Origin: Chloroflexota bacterium
Lineage (GTDB): Bacteria; Chloroflexota; Dormibacteria; Aeolococcales; Aeolococcaceae
Length of the DNA stretch: 64,000 nucleotides
Direction of reading: 5' to 3'
Assembly: GCA_005880985.1 (NCBI GenBank)
Contig: VBIQ01000007.1
Coordinates: forward strand, 1 to 64,000
The position numbers and the translations under genes were made by a program. Of this stretch, positions 8,637-18,283 are shown in pieces (the first letter of the stretch is position 1; each line of letters opens with the position of its first letter). The notes under the pieces were generated by a model, which was given only the letters and a program-made list of their open reading frames with translations, did not search any database and was not told the origin of the DNA.

Positions 8637-8642
8637 TAGACT
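8637..8642 (+). promoter_or_regulatory. -10-like box TAGACT, 10 bases before GTG 8653
   Basis: TAGACT is followed by ten bases and GTG 8653, the same geometry as at proS and rel. The GTG opens the long Arg/Ala-rich frame that is in phase with RNase III. The box could also simply drive acpP with a roughly 600-base leader. Confidence 0.4.
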
Positions 8643-8652
8643 GAGCCCGATC

Positions 8653-9525
8653 GTGTCGCAGATCTCGCCGGACATCGTTCCTGACGATCTCCCCTCTGGC
8701 GCCCCCGCGGACGTTCCTTCTCGCCGCCGCCGCCGGAGTCGAGCCCGGTCGCCCGGCAGCGGCGCCGAGAACGCCGTCGCCGGCCAGGCGACGCAGGTCG
8801 CGGGTCCCGCCGGTGACGTCGCCGCCCCTCCTGCCGAGGGCGGCGAGGTCCCCGGTGAGGACACCGCCGGCCGGGCGCGGCGCCGCCGGGGACGTCGGGG
8901 AGGAGCGCGCCGGCGCCGCGGGGCCGACGGAGCCGCCGGCCCGGCGGAGGCCACCGCGGCGCGCGGTCCGGACAGCGCCACCGAGGCGGAGACGGCCGCG
9001 CCCTCGGCCGGCGGTGCGGAGACCGCAGCGCCGCCACGACCCGCCCGGCGGCGGAGCCCGCGCCGCCAAGGATCGGGCGCGGCGGCCGCGACCTCCGGCG
9101 CGGAGACCGGGTCCCCGACGCAGCCGGTTGTTCTCGACGGAGCCTCCGGGCCGCTGGCGTGGGCGGCCGGGGCGGCCGTGCCACCCGAGGCCACCATTTC
9201 CGGGCAAACTGACACGGTCAGCGAGACCGCCGGACCACAAGGGAGCACCGATGGCAGACACGAGCTTCGAGAAGTTCAAGTCGATCGTGGTCGACCAACT
9301 CGGAGTCGAGCCCGAGCAGGTGACGCTCGAAGCGTCCTTCGTGGAGGATCTGAACGCGGACTCCCTGGACCTGGTCGAGCTGATCATGGCGTTCGAGGAG
9401 GAGTACGGGATGGAGATCTCCGACGAGGACGCGGAGAAGATCGGGACGGTGGGGCAGGCCTGGGACTACGTCCAGGAGAGGTTGGGGATCGCCTCCTAGC
9501 TCCGACCGCCGAGGAGCAGGCCAGG
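8653..9525 (+). other. Arg/Ala-rich open frame, in phase and continuous with rnc
   Basis: From GTG 8653 a frame without stops runs to 10764, passing acpP in a different phase and then encoding RNase III. The first 180 or so codons (8653 to about 9200) prefer G or C at the third position. They encode a disordered basic sequence with runs such as [15 protein letters not shown], much like the RNase III C-terminal tail. Over acpP (9251-9499) the codons of this frame look non-coding. Either RNase III has an N-terminal extension overprinted by acpP, or this is a chance open frame in high-GC DNA over a long acpP leader. No other gene is visible in 8584-9250. Confidence 0.35.
9251..9499 (+). CDS. acpP: Acyl carrier protein AcpP
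   Basis: AcpP carries growing acyl chains on a 4'-phosphopantetheine arm during fatty-acid synthesis. The 82-residue acidic protein has the attachment site [17 protein letters not shown] with Ser38, and the usual C-terminal YVQERL helix. ATG 9251 gives the standard length, with GGGAG a few bases upstream. A small hairpin (CTGAC, acg, GTCAG, 9209-9221) lies in the leader. The gene sits inside a longer open frame of another phase that continues into rnc. Confidence 0.97.
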   Translation: MADTSFEKFKSIVVDQLGVEPEQVTLEASFVEDLNADSLDLVELIMAFEEEYGMEISDEDAEKIGTVGQAWDYVQERLGIAS

Positions 9526-10764
9526 CTGGAGGCGCTGCAGCAGCGTCTCGGGGTGCGCTTCCGCCGGCCGGAGCTGCTTCGCGAGGCGATGACCCACGCC
9601 TCGTGGACCAACGAGAGGGGCGGCCCGAGCGGCCCGGGCTACGACAACGAGAGACTCGAGTACCTCGGTGACGCGGTCCTCGAGCTGGTCGTCGGCGAGT
9701 ATCTCTTCCGGCGCTTTCCCGGATACGACGAGGGCCAGCTGACCCAGTTGCGCGCCGCGCTGGTCAACACCGTGTCGCTCGCGCGCCTGGCGGAGCGGCT
9801 CGGTCTCGGCGACTCGCTGCTCGTCGGTCGCGGTGCCGCCAAGACCGGAGCACGAGCGTTGCCGTCGCTGCTCGCCAACAGCTTCGAGGCGATGATCGGC
9901 GCGCTGTTCCTCGACCAGGGATACCGCGTCGCCACCCGCGTCTTCCTGCAGAACATCGGCGACCTCGCCGACTGGACGGACGCAAACTTCAAGGGCCGCC
10001 TGCAGGAGGCTGCCCAGGAGCGCAGCGGCAGCACCCCCGTCTATCGGGTGGTGAGCAGGGGCGGCGCGGGGCATCGTCGCGAGTACCTGGCCGAGGCGAT
10101 CGTCGACGGCGAGGTCCTCGCCGAGGGGACCGGTACCACCAAGCAGGCGGCCGAGCAGGCCGCGGCCAAGCTCGCGCTCGCGCGGCTGGTGAAGCCGCCG
10201 TCTCGCCGCCGCGCCCGGCGGCCGGCCGCGGCGGCGGAGGCCGAGCCGGCACCGTCGCGCGCCGTCGCCGCGGAGCCGCTGCGGGTGCGGCGTCGCATCG
10301 CCGAGGCGGCCGCCGACACCAGTGCCAGTGCCAGTGCTCGGGCCCAGCCGCCACCGAGGCGCGCCGTGTCGGAGCCGGAATCCGCGGCGGCCGCCGCCTC
10401 GCGGCGCCGCGGCCTGCTCTCGGTGCTCCGCTCGGCGGCGGAGGCGCTGGTGGGGCGGCCGCTGGTCGCCGGCGACGGGGTCCCGCCCGCGGCTGAGTTC
10501 CCCCCGCCGGCCGAAGCGCCGGTCGCGCCGGCGCGCAAATCGAGCTCGCGGCGGGGAAGGCGCGGTGGACGGGGGCGCCGCCGCGCCGCGGCCACCGCCG
10601 ACACCGCCCCCTCGGGCGAGACCAGCCCCCCGCGGCCGACATCGCGACGCCGGCGCAAGCCGGCGACGCCCGCCGCCGAGCCGGCGCCCGCCCGTCCCCC
10701 GCGGGGTGAGGCGTCGCCGGGGACCCCTCGCCGAAGGCGCCGCCGGCCGGCGGCGGTGGAGTGA
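9526..10764 (+). CDS. rnc: Ribonuclease III with long basic C-terminal tail; start unclear
   Basis: RNase III cleaves double-stranded RNA in rRNA processing and regulation. The nuclease domain has the signature NERLEYLGDAVLELVVGEY and the second acidic cluster in ANSFEAMIGALFLDQG. The dsRNA-binding domain has FKGRLQEAAQE and GTGTTKQAAEQAAAKLAL. After it comes a tail of about 180 residues rich in Arg, Ala and Pro, including SSRRGRRGGRGRRR, absent from ordinary RNase III. The start is unresolved. Homology begins around 9505 (EEQARLEALQQRLG), but the first canonical codon is GTG 9553, which would delete the first helix. CTG 9526 has GAGGAG nine bases upstream and is used here provisionally. The frame also remains open back to GTG 8653. 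Confidence 0.87.
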   Translation: MEALQQRLGVRFRRPELLREAMTHASWTNERGGPSGPGYDNERLEYLGDAVLELVVGEYLFRRFPGYDEGQLTQLRAALVNTVSLARLAERLGLGDSLLVGRGAAKTGARALPSLLANSFEAMIGALFLDQGYRVATRVFLQNIGDLADWTDANFKGRLQEAAQERSGSTPVYRVVSRGGAGHRREYLAEAIVDGEVLAEGTGTTKQAAEQAAAKLALARLVKPPSRRRARRPAAAAEAEPAPSRAVAAEPLRVRRRIAEAAADTSASASARAQPPPRRAVSEPESAAAAASRRRGLLSVLRSAAEALVGRPLVAGDGVPPAAEFPPPAEAPVAPARKSSSRRGRRGGRGRRRAAATADTAPSGETSPPRPTSRRRRKPATPAAEPAPARPPRGEASPGTPRRRRRRPAAVE

Positions 10765-10769
10765 CATCG

Positions 10770-10792
10770 GTGCCACCCCACGTGCCACCCCA
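10770..10792 (+). repeat. Two tandem copies of GTGCCACCCCA
   Basis: The 11-base word GTGCCACCCCA occurs at 10770-10780 and again at 10782-10792, just after the rnc stop and about 40 bases before the smc promoter. It may be a protein-binding site or chance; nothing else in the gap explains it. Confidence 0.4.
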
Positions 10793-10828
10793 TATGTTGT
10801 GCTTCACTCCCGACCGGCCACCAAGATG

Positions 10829-10858
10829 TTGACGGTTTGTCGATGCTGACCGGACAAT
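10829..10858 (+). promoter_or_regulatory. smc promoter: TTGACG, 18-base spacer, GACAAT
   Basis: TTGACG at 10829-10834 and GACAAT at 10853-10858 are separated by 18 bases, the best sigma-70-type match in the window. The ATG of smc follows seven bases after the -10, with no Shine-Dalgarno, so the transcript is likely leaderless. Confidence 0.6.
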
Positions 10859-10865
10859 CCGGGCG

Positions 10866-13800
10866 ATGAAGCTGCGGCGCGTCGCGCTGTCGGGGTTCAA
10901 GACCTTCGCTCGCCGGAACGAGATCGTCCTGGAGACGGGACTGACGGCCATCGTCGGCCCCAACGGCAGCGGCAAGAGCAACCTGGTCGACGCCATCCGC
11001 TGGGCCCTGGGCGAGACCAGCGCGCGCGAGCTGCGCGGCGCCCGCATGGACGAGGTGATCTACGCCGGAGGCAACGGTCGTGGCCCGATGGGCATGGCCC
11101 AGGTCGAGCTCACCCTCGACAACGAGGAGGGGCGTCTGCCCACCGAGGACGTGGAGGTCGCCATCGGCCGGCGGGTCACCCGCGGCGGCGACAGCGAGTA
11201 CCGCATCAACGGGGCTCGCACCCGGCTGCGCGACCTGGAGCGGCTGCTGGCCTCCACCGGCCTCACCCAGAGCGGCTACGCGGTGGTGGCGCAGAACGAC
11301 GTCGACGCCATCATCCAGGCCAACCCGGCGCAGCGACGCACCCTGGTCGAGGAGGCCGCGGGCGTTCGCGGTCTGCGGGCGGCCCGCGAGGACGCGCTGG
11401 CCCGGGTGGTGACGGTCGAGACCCGCCTGCTCCGCCTGGAGGACCTTCTGGCGGAGGCTGAGCCGCGGCTCGAGGAACTCGAGGCTCAGGCGGCGGTCGC
11501 GAACGACCACCGGGCGATGGCCGAGCGGCTTGCCGAGCTGCGGGGCAGCCTGGCCCGCGAGGAGTGGCGTGCCGCCCGCGCCCAGGCGCGGCAGGCCCGC
11601 AACCGGCTGACCGCGGCCCGCAGTCGGGCCGAGACGGCGGGCGCCGCCGAAGGCGAGGTCGCCGCCCGGCTGCGGTCCGAGCGCACCCGGTTGGAGGCGG
11701 CTCGGGCCGCTCACCAGGAGGCGGTGGCCCGGCTCGAGGCAGCCCGCCTCGCCGAGGAGCGCAGCGCCGGCGACGTGCGGCGGTGGGCCGACCGCGAGCA
11801 CACCGGCGCCCTGCACTGGGCGTCGGCACGAGCCGAGAGCGTGCTCGCCCGGCAGGAGGTGGAGGCCGCCGAGTCGCAGGTCTCCGAGATGGCCGCCTCG
11901 GGCGCCGTCGCCGAGACCCGGCTGGAGGCGATGGAGGCAGAGAGCCAGGCCGGCCTCGCCGTCGTGGCGGATGCTGAGCGGGCGCGGCGCGAGGCGGCGG
12001 AGCTCGCCCGCCAGGCAGGCGAGGCGCTGGCCTCCGCCGAGCACGCCCACGCCGACGCGGTCGCCGACGCGCGCGACCACGCGGCTCGCGCCGGGCTGCT
12101 GGCGGAGGCGGCCGCCGCCCTGGCCCAGTCGGCGGCGGCGGCACGGCAGCAGGCGATCGGGCTGACCCGCGATGCGGCCGTGGCCGAGCGCCGGGCGGCG
12201 GACCTGGCGCAGGCGCTGGGTGACGCCGCCCGGCGCTCCGAGGCGGCCCGGGAGGCGGCCGGGTCGGCCCGGCTCGCGACGGTGGCGGCGGAGACCGCCG
12301 AGGCCGACGCCCACCGGGCGGCGCGCGAGGCCGCGGCGCGGGCGGCGGCGCTCCGCGGCCAGATGGACGGCGCCCTCGGCGACAGCGGCGCGGTCGCCGC
12401 CGCGGCCGCCGCCGGCAGGCTCGCAGCGGTGCGCCTAGTCCAGTGCTTCCGGGTCCGCGACGAGGCCGACGCGGCGGCGGTGGAGGCGGCCCTCGAGCCC
12501 CACCTGGGAGCCTGGCTGGTCGAGGACCTCGAGACCGCGGCCACCGTGCTCGCGGGGGGCGGCCCCCGCGAGGAGGTGCTCGTCGCCGGCCTGGAGATGG
12601 GAGCCAGAATTTCGCCACCATCCGGCGTCCGGGGGGTGCTCGACGCCATCGAGGCGCAGCCGCGGGCGCTGGGAGCGCTGGCGGTCTGTCTCGACTCGGT
12701 GTGGCTGGCGCCCGACCGGGCCGCCGCCCGCGCCGCGGTTGCGGCCACCGGCGGCCGGGCCGTGCTTCCCGACGGCACGGTGGTGCAAGCGGCGGGAATC
12801 CGGGGCGGTGGCCGGCCCGGCGAGACCATCGCCCTGGCGGCAGCCGAGCGGGCCGCCGCGCAGCTCGCCGAGTCGGCCACCGCCGAGGCGAGGACCGCCG
12901 CCGAACGCAGCCTCGACGCCACCGGCGCCCGCCGTGCCGCCGACGACGACTCCGAGTCGGCGGCGGTCGCGCTCGCCGGCGCCCGGACCGCCGCCGCCGA
13001 GGCGACCGCCGCCGCCGCTGCCGCCGCCGCCGCCGCGGCTGCCGAGGAGCAGCGCGCCGGGAACCTGGAGGCCGAGCGCGCTGCCCGGGAGCGGTCCCGC
13101 CACGAGGCGGAGGCTGCCGCCGCCGCCACCGAGGCGGAGGCCCGGCGGCTTGCGGACGAGGCCCATGGCGCCACCGCCGCGGCGATCGAGGCGGGGCGGC
13201 ACGAGCAGGACGCCATTGCCGCCGTCGACGCCGCTCTCGAGGCCGCCCGCGCCCACGACGTCGAGATGGCGCAGGCTCGATCGGAGGCCCGCGAGCTGCA
13301 GCGGCGCCGGATCGCCGCTCGGGCGACACTCGACGCGGCCGGGCAGCGGCTTCGCCTGGCGGAGGCGAGGCTGGTCGCCGCCGAGGGCGATGTCATCGCC
13401 GCCCTTGCCCGGGGACGGGCCGCGGCCGTGGCGGCGGTCGGGTTCTCGCGTGACGTCGAGTGGGCCGAGATCGACGTCACGCGGGCGGCGCCACCGGTCG
13501 GGGAGGCCGAGGCCGGCATCGCCGGGCTCGAGGCGCAGCGGGCCGAGGTCGCCGTCGCGGTCGCCCGCGCTGCCGACGAGACCGCTGCCGCCCAGGCCCA
13601 GCTGGGCGCCGCCGAGCAGCGCGTCGCCGAGCTGGCGGACGCGGTCCGCGGCGACGACGCCGACGAGGGTCCCGCCCCCGACGCCGACGCCGCGGAGCGG
13701 GCCGAGCGCGAGATCACCCGGCTGGAGCGGCGGGTCGCGGCGCTGGGCCCGGTCAACGCCCTCGCCCCGGCGCAGCTGGAGGTCCTCTCCGGCCGGGTCG

Positions 13801-14447
13801 GGCGGCTGCGCGCCGACCGCGACGACCTGGCCGGCGGCTGTGTCGACCTGCGCCGCATCGCGCGCCACCTGGGGGTGGACATCGAGCGCCGCTTCGACGC
13901 GGTCTTCGGGGCGGTCGCCTACCACTTCCGCCTTCTCTTCCAGGAGCTGTTCCCCGGGGGCCACGCCACCCTGCGGCTGACCGAGCCGCCGCCGCTGTCG
14001 GAGGACGAGGATGAGGGCGAGGTCGAGGGCGAGCCCGGCACCGTCCGGCGCGAGGCGCTCGCCGGCGTCGAGATCCTGGCCCAGCCGGCGGGGAAGCGGC
14101 TCCAGGCGCTCAGCCTGCTCAGTGGCGGCGAGCGGGCGCTGACGGCGCTGGCGATGATCCTGGCGCTGCAACAGGTCAACCCCAGCCCCTTCTACGTCTT
14201 CGACGAGGTCGACGCCCCCCTCGACGACGCCAATGTCGGACGCTTCGTCAAGTTGCTGCTGAGGTTGTCATCAACTCAGCAGTTCATCATCGTCACCCAC
14301 AACCACATCACCATGGCGGCGGCGGAGGTGCTCTACGGCGTCACCATGGACGGCGACGGCACCAGCACCCTGCTGAGCGTGCGCTTCGAGGAGGGACGCG
14401 GCCCCATCCCGCAGCGCCGGGAGGCCGTTACCGCAGCGGTCGGCTGA
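10866..14447 (+). CDS. smc: Chromosome segregation ATPase SMC
   Basis: SMC is the ATPase of the condensin complex (with ScpA and ScpB) that compacts and segregates the chromosome. The 1193-residue product has the N-terminal head with Walker A GPNGSGKS (residues 31-38) and GYAVVAQNDVDAII. A coiled coil follows, then the hinge at about residues 500-650 (RLAAVRLVQCFRVRDE through GTVVQAAGIRGGGRPGE). The return coil leads to the C-terminal head with signature LLSGGERALTALAM near 1083 and Walker B FDEVDAPLDDAN near 1111. The coiled coils are unusually Ala-rich, probably from base composition. Placement between rnc and ftsY is the conserved order. Confidence 0.97.
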   Translation: MKLRRVALSGFKTFARRNEIVLETGLTAIVGPNGSGKSNLVDAIRWALGETSARELRGARMDEVIYAGGNGRGPMGMAQVELTLDNEEGRLPTEDVEVAIGRRVTRGGDSEYRINGARTRLRDLERLLASTGLTQSGYAVVAQNDVDAIIQANPAQRRTLVEEAAGVRGLRAAREDALARVVTVETRLLRLEDLLAEAEPRLEELEAQAAVANDHRAMAERLAELRGSLAREEWRAARAQARQARNRLTAARSRAETAGAAEGEVAARLRSERTRLEAARAAHQEAVARLEAARLAEERSAGDVRRWADREHTGALHWASARAESVLARQEVEAAESQVSEMAASGAVAETRLEAMEAESQAGLAVVADAERARREAAELARQAGEALASAEHAHADAVADARDHAARAGLLAEAAAALAQSAAAARQQAIGLTRDAAVAERRAADLAQALGDAARRSEAAREAAGSARLATVAAETAEADAHRAAREAAARAAALRGQMDGALGDSGAVAAAAAAGRLAAVRLVQCFRVRDEADAAAVEAALEPHLGAWLVEDLETAATVLAGGGPREEVLVAGLEMGARISPPSGVRGVLDAIEAQPRALGALAVCLDSVWLAPDRAAARAAVAATGGRAVLPDGTVVQAAGIRGGGRPGETIALAAAERAAAQLAESATAEARTAAERSLDATGARRAADDDSESAAVALAGARTAAAEATAAAAAAAAAAAAEEQRAGNLEAERAARERSRHEAEAAAAATEAEARRLADEAHGATAAAIEAGRHEQDAIAAVDAALEAARAHDVEMAQARSEARELQRRRIAARATLDAAGQRLRLAEARLVAAEGDVIAALARGRAAAVAAVGFSRDVEWAEIDVTRAAPPVGEAEAGIAGLEAQRAEVAVAVARAADETAAAQAQLGAAEQRVAELADAVRGDDADEGPAPDADAAERAEREITRLERRVAALGPVNALAPAQLEVLSGRVGRLRADRDDLAGGCVDLRRIARHLGVDIERRFDAVFGAVAYHFRLLFQELFPGGHATLRLTEPPPLSEDEDEGEVEGEPGTVRREALAGVEILAQPAGKRLQALSLLSGGERALTALAMILALQQVNPSPFYVFDEVDAPLDDANVGRFVKLLLRLSSTQQFIIVTHNHITMAAAEVLYGVTMDGDGTSTLLSVRFEEGRGPIPQRREAVTAAVG

Positions 14448-14457
14448 CCCGAGGCTG

Positions 14458-15438
14458 ATGGCGGAGCAGGCGGCTGAAGAGCGCCGCGCCAGGCGCGAGT
14501 CGTGGTGGCGGCGCATGTCGCGCCGCATGGACAAGGCCTCGCTCTCCTTCAGCGAGCAGGTGCGCGACGTGGTGCTGCTGCGCCGCGACCTCGACGACGC
14601 CTTCTACGACGATCTGCTGGACATCCTGGTGGCCGCCGACGCCGGCATGGGCACCGCGGAACAGCTGGTGGAGCGGTTGCGCGAGCGGGTGCGCGAGCAG
14701 CGCATCGCCACCGCCGAGGAGGCGCTGGCGGCGCTCAAGGCGGAGATGCTCGAACTGCTGCAGGGTCGCAACCGCGGCCTGCGCCTGGACGCCAGGCCGA
14801 GCGTGGTCCTGGTGGTCGGGGTCAACGGCAGCGGCAAGACCACCACCATCGGCAAGTTCGCCCACCGGCTGCGCGAGGACGGGCTCTCGCCGCTGGTGGG
14901 CGCCGCCGACACCTTCCGCGCCGCCGCCATCGAGCAGATGCGGGCGTGGGCGGAGCGGGCCCGGGTCCCCATCGTCGCCGGCCGCCCCGAGGGCGATCCC
15001 GCCGCGGTCGCCTTCGACACCGTGCAGTCCGGCATCGCCCGGGGCGCCGACGTGGTGCTGATCGACACCGCCGGGCGGTTGCACACCAAGGGCGGACTGA
15101 TGGCCGAGCTGCAGAAGATGAGCCGCGTCGTCGGCCGGCTGATCCCCGACGCTCCCCACGAGACCCTGCTGGTGCTGGAGGCGCCGACGGGGATGAACGC
15201 GGTGGTCCAGGCGCGCGCGTTCCATGAGGCGCTGGGGCTGACGGGAGTGGTGCTGACCAAGCTCGACGGCACCGCGCGCGGTGGGACGCTGCTGGCGATC
15301 GAGGCCGAGCTCGGGGTGCCGGTGAAGCTGGTCGGGATGGGGGAGGGGATCGACGACCTCAACGTCTTCGATCCTGCCGCCTACCTGGACGCGCTGTTTG
15401 CGGGGGTGCTCGACGTGCCGCAGCCGGCTGCCGGGTAG
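14458..15438 (+). CDS. ftsY: Signal recognition particle receptor FtsY
   Basis: FtsY is the SRP receptor GTPase that docks ribosome-nascent-chain complexes at the membrane. The 326-residue protein has a short basic N-terminal segment, the NG domain with G1 GVNGSGKTTTIGK near residue 121, GAADTFRAAAIEQM, G3 DTAGRLHTK and G4 TKLDGTARGG. The loop usually written DATTGQN reads EAPTGMN here, two changes at generally strict positions. The acidic A domain found in E. coli FtsY is absent, as in many other bacteria. It starts 11 bases after smc. Confidence 0.95.
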   Translation: MAEQAAEERRARRESWWRRMSRRMDKASLSFSEQVRDVVLLRRDLDDAFYDDLLDILVAADAGMGTAEQLVERLRERVREQRIATAEEALAALKAEMLELLQGRNRGLRLDARPSVVLVVGVNGSGKTTTIGKFAHRLREDGLSPLVGAADTFRAAAIEQMRAWAERARVPIVAGRPEGDPAAVAFDTVQSGIARGADVVLIDTAGRLHTKGGLMAELQKMSRVVGRLIPDAPHETLLVLEAPTGMNAVVQARAFHEALGLTGVVLTKLDGTARGGTLLAIEAELGVPVKLVGMGEGIDDLNVFDPAAYLDALFAGVLDVPQPAAG

Positions 15439-15490
15439 GCGCTTGTTGGCGGCGCCGGGCGCGGCACACCGGCTCTGGAGACCCGCGGTT

Positions 15491-15509
15491 CTGACGCCTC
15501 TGGCGTCAG
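15491..15509 (+). terminator. Hairpin CTGACGCC-TCT-GGCGTCAG after ftsY
   Basis: An eight-base perfect stem with a three-base loop lies 53 bases after the ftsY stop. There is no U-tract, as is usual in very GC-rich genomes, so it is a terminator candidate only by position and stability. Confidence 0.45.
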
Positions 15510-15864
15510 CCCGCTGCGCTCGGCTCGCTCAGCTCGCCTGCGCGACGGTCTCCTCCGCCGGCGCGCCACGGCCGCCGCCTTTCGTGCGTCCCATGGGCAG
15601 ACGGGAGGCGACCTCCGGCGCAACGCGTCGTCGGTGCCGGGCCGGGACGCTGACCGGAGACGATGAGGTCGCCGATCCACGGCAGACGAGGACGCCGATC
15701 TCGGCTCCCTGAGGGCGGCGATCATGGGCGCCGGAACGCTCATCGCCGGCGCGGGGGGCGCCGCTCCAAACTCCTAGAGGGTGCCGATCCGGCGCGACGA
15801 GGCGCGGATCGCCTCCAAATCGCCCCCCAGAGGACGGCGATCCGCCTCCAGACGAGCAAGGGCG
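15510..15864. other. Non-coding stretch between ftsY and ylxM
   Basis: I see no convincing gene here: short open frames lack ribosome sites and family motifs. The second half holds loosely repeated phrases around GCGGATCGCCTCCA and GCGATCCGCCTCCA, partly inverted, which could fold. No tRNA or known RNA motif was recognised. Confidence 0.5.
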
Positions 15865-15890
15865 TAACATGTCAAGGCTTTGTCCTTGAC
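15865..15890 (+). promoter_or_regulatory. -10-like TAACAT and hairpin before ylxM
   Basis: TAACAT at 15865-15870 is followed immediately by a perfect stem, GTCAAGG (15871-15877) with CCTTGAC (15884-15890), ending seven bases before the ylxM ATG. If transcribed, the hairpin would occupy the ribosome landing area and could limit ylxM-ffh translation. Confidence 0.35.
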
Positions 15891-15897
15891 ACCTGCG

Positions 15898-16219
15898 ATG
15901 CTGTCGGCGTCGGCGTCGGCGTCGGCCGGGCCGGCGGCAGTGGTGCTGCACCGGCAGCGGCTGCTCGACGTGTACGGCGCCCTGCTGACGGCGCGGCAGC
16001 GGGAGGCGTGCCGGCTGCACCTCGACGAGGACCTCTCCTTCACCGAGCTGGCGGAGCGGTTCGAGTGCACGCGGAGCGGGGCGCACGACCTGGTGCGGCG
16101 GGCGCTGGCTCAGCTGGAGCACTACGAGGACCGCCTGGGTCACGCCACCGAGCTGTCGCGGCGCGAGGCCGCGGAGGCCCGGCTGCAGCGGCGCATCGCG
16201 GTGCTCGAGGGACGCGGCC

Positions 16220-16227
<8 letters not shown>
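15898..16227 (+). CDS. ylxM: YlxM/p13 family DNA-binding protein (SRP-associated)
   Basis: This 109-residue helix-turn-helix protein matches the YlxM family (UPF0122), which resembles sigma region 4 and is nearly always encoded beside ffh. In Streptococcus a homologue modulates SRP activity. The family core is LLDVYGALLTARQREACRL, DLSFTELAERFECTRSGAHD and LEHYEDRLG. The N-terminal SASASASA is encoded by a four-fold GTCGGC microsatellite just after the ATG. ATG 15898 is preferred to TTG 15880, which lies within the hairpin. It overlaps ffh by eight bases. Confidence 0.85.
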
Positions 16228-17602
<1,375 letters not shown>

Positions 17603-17617
17603 CCACGAGGAGAAGTT

Positions 17618-18046
17618 TTGGTCAAGATTCGCCTGAAGCGGATGGGCGCCAAGAAGCGTCCTTTCTACCGGCTGGTGGTCGCCGACTCGCGCAGCCCGCG
17701 CGACGGCAAGTTCATCGAGGAGATCGGCTTCTACGATCCCCTGCCCAACCCGGCCAGGGTGCAGGTCGATGCCGACAAGGTGCGCGAGTGGATGCGTCGC
17801 GGCGCGCGGCCGAGCGACATCGCCCGCAAGCTGCTGGAGCGGGAGGGCATCCTGCAGCGGACAGCCCGGCCGAGAGCGGCTGCCAAACCAGCCGCCGAGG
17901 CAGCCGCGCCCGCCGCCGCGGAGTCGCCCGCTGCGGTAGCCGAGGCGCCGGCCGCGGAGGCCGCCGAGACTCCCGCGTCCGAGGCGGAGGTCGAGGCGGT
18001 GAAGGAGGAGAGCCGCGCCGCCGCCGCCGAGGAGGAGGAGGCATGA
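17618..18046 (+). CDS. rpsP: 30S ribosomal protein S16 with Ala/Glu-rich tail
   Basis: S16 is an early-assembling protein of the small subunit. The first 80 residues are canonical: [40 protein letters not shown], then [16 protein letters not shown]. After that comes a tail of about 60 residues made almost entirely of Ala, Glu and Pro, giving 142 residues against a usual 80-90. It uses TTG 17618, supported by GAGGAGAAG just upstream. It heads the rpsP-khpA-rimM-trmD-rplS operon. Confidence 0.95.
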   Translation: MVKIRLKRMGAKKRPFYRLVVADSRSPRDGKFIEEIGFYDPLPNPARVQVDADKVREWMRRGARPSDIARKLLEREGILQRTARPRAAAKPAAEAAAPAAAESPAAVAEAPAAEAAETPASEAEVEAVKEESRAAAAEEEEA

Positions 18047-18279
18047 CGGAGTACGGCGAGGTCACCGACTTCATCGTCCGCAACATCGTCGACGACAAGG
18101 AATCGGTCGAGGTGCGGGTCCGCCCCGGAGGGCGGCAGACGGTGGTCGCCATCAAGGTGGCCAGCACCGACATGGGCAAGCTGATCGGCAAGGGCGGACG
18201 GAACATCGACGCCATCCGCGCCGTGGTCCGCGCCGCCGGGCTGCGCCACCGGCAGCGGGTCCAGGTGGACGTCGACTGA
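18043..18279 (+). CDS. khpA: KH-domain RNA-binding protein KhpA
   Basis: KhpA is a small RNA chaperone-like KH protein that in Gram-positives pairs with KhpB/Jag. The 78-residue protein carries the GxxG loop in [18 protein letters not shown]. The ATG overlaps the rpsP stop by four bases (ATGA), so translation is probably coupled. Its position between rpsP and rimM is conserved across many phyla. Confidence 0.93.
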   Translation: MTEYGEVTDFIVRNIVDDKESVEVRVRPGGRQTVVAIKVASTDMGKLIGKGGRNIDAIRAVVRAAGLRHRQRVQVDVD

Positions 18280-18283
18280 GCCG

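Noticed and set aside
15398-15712. Possible small gene after ftsY
   Set aside because: It overlaps ftsY and the terminator-like hairpin and has a Ser/Arg/Ala-rich translation with no motif or ribosome site.
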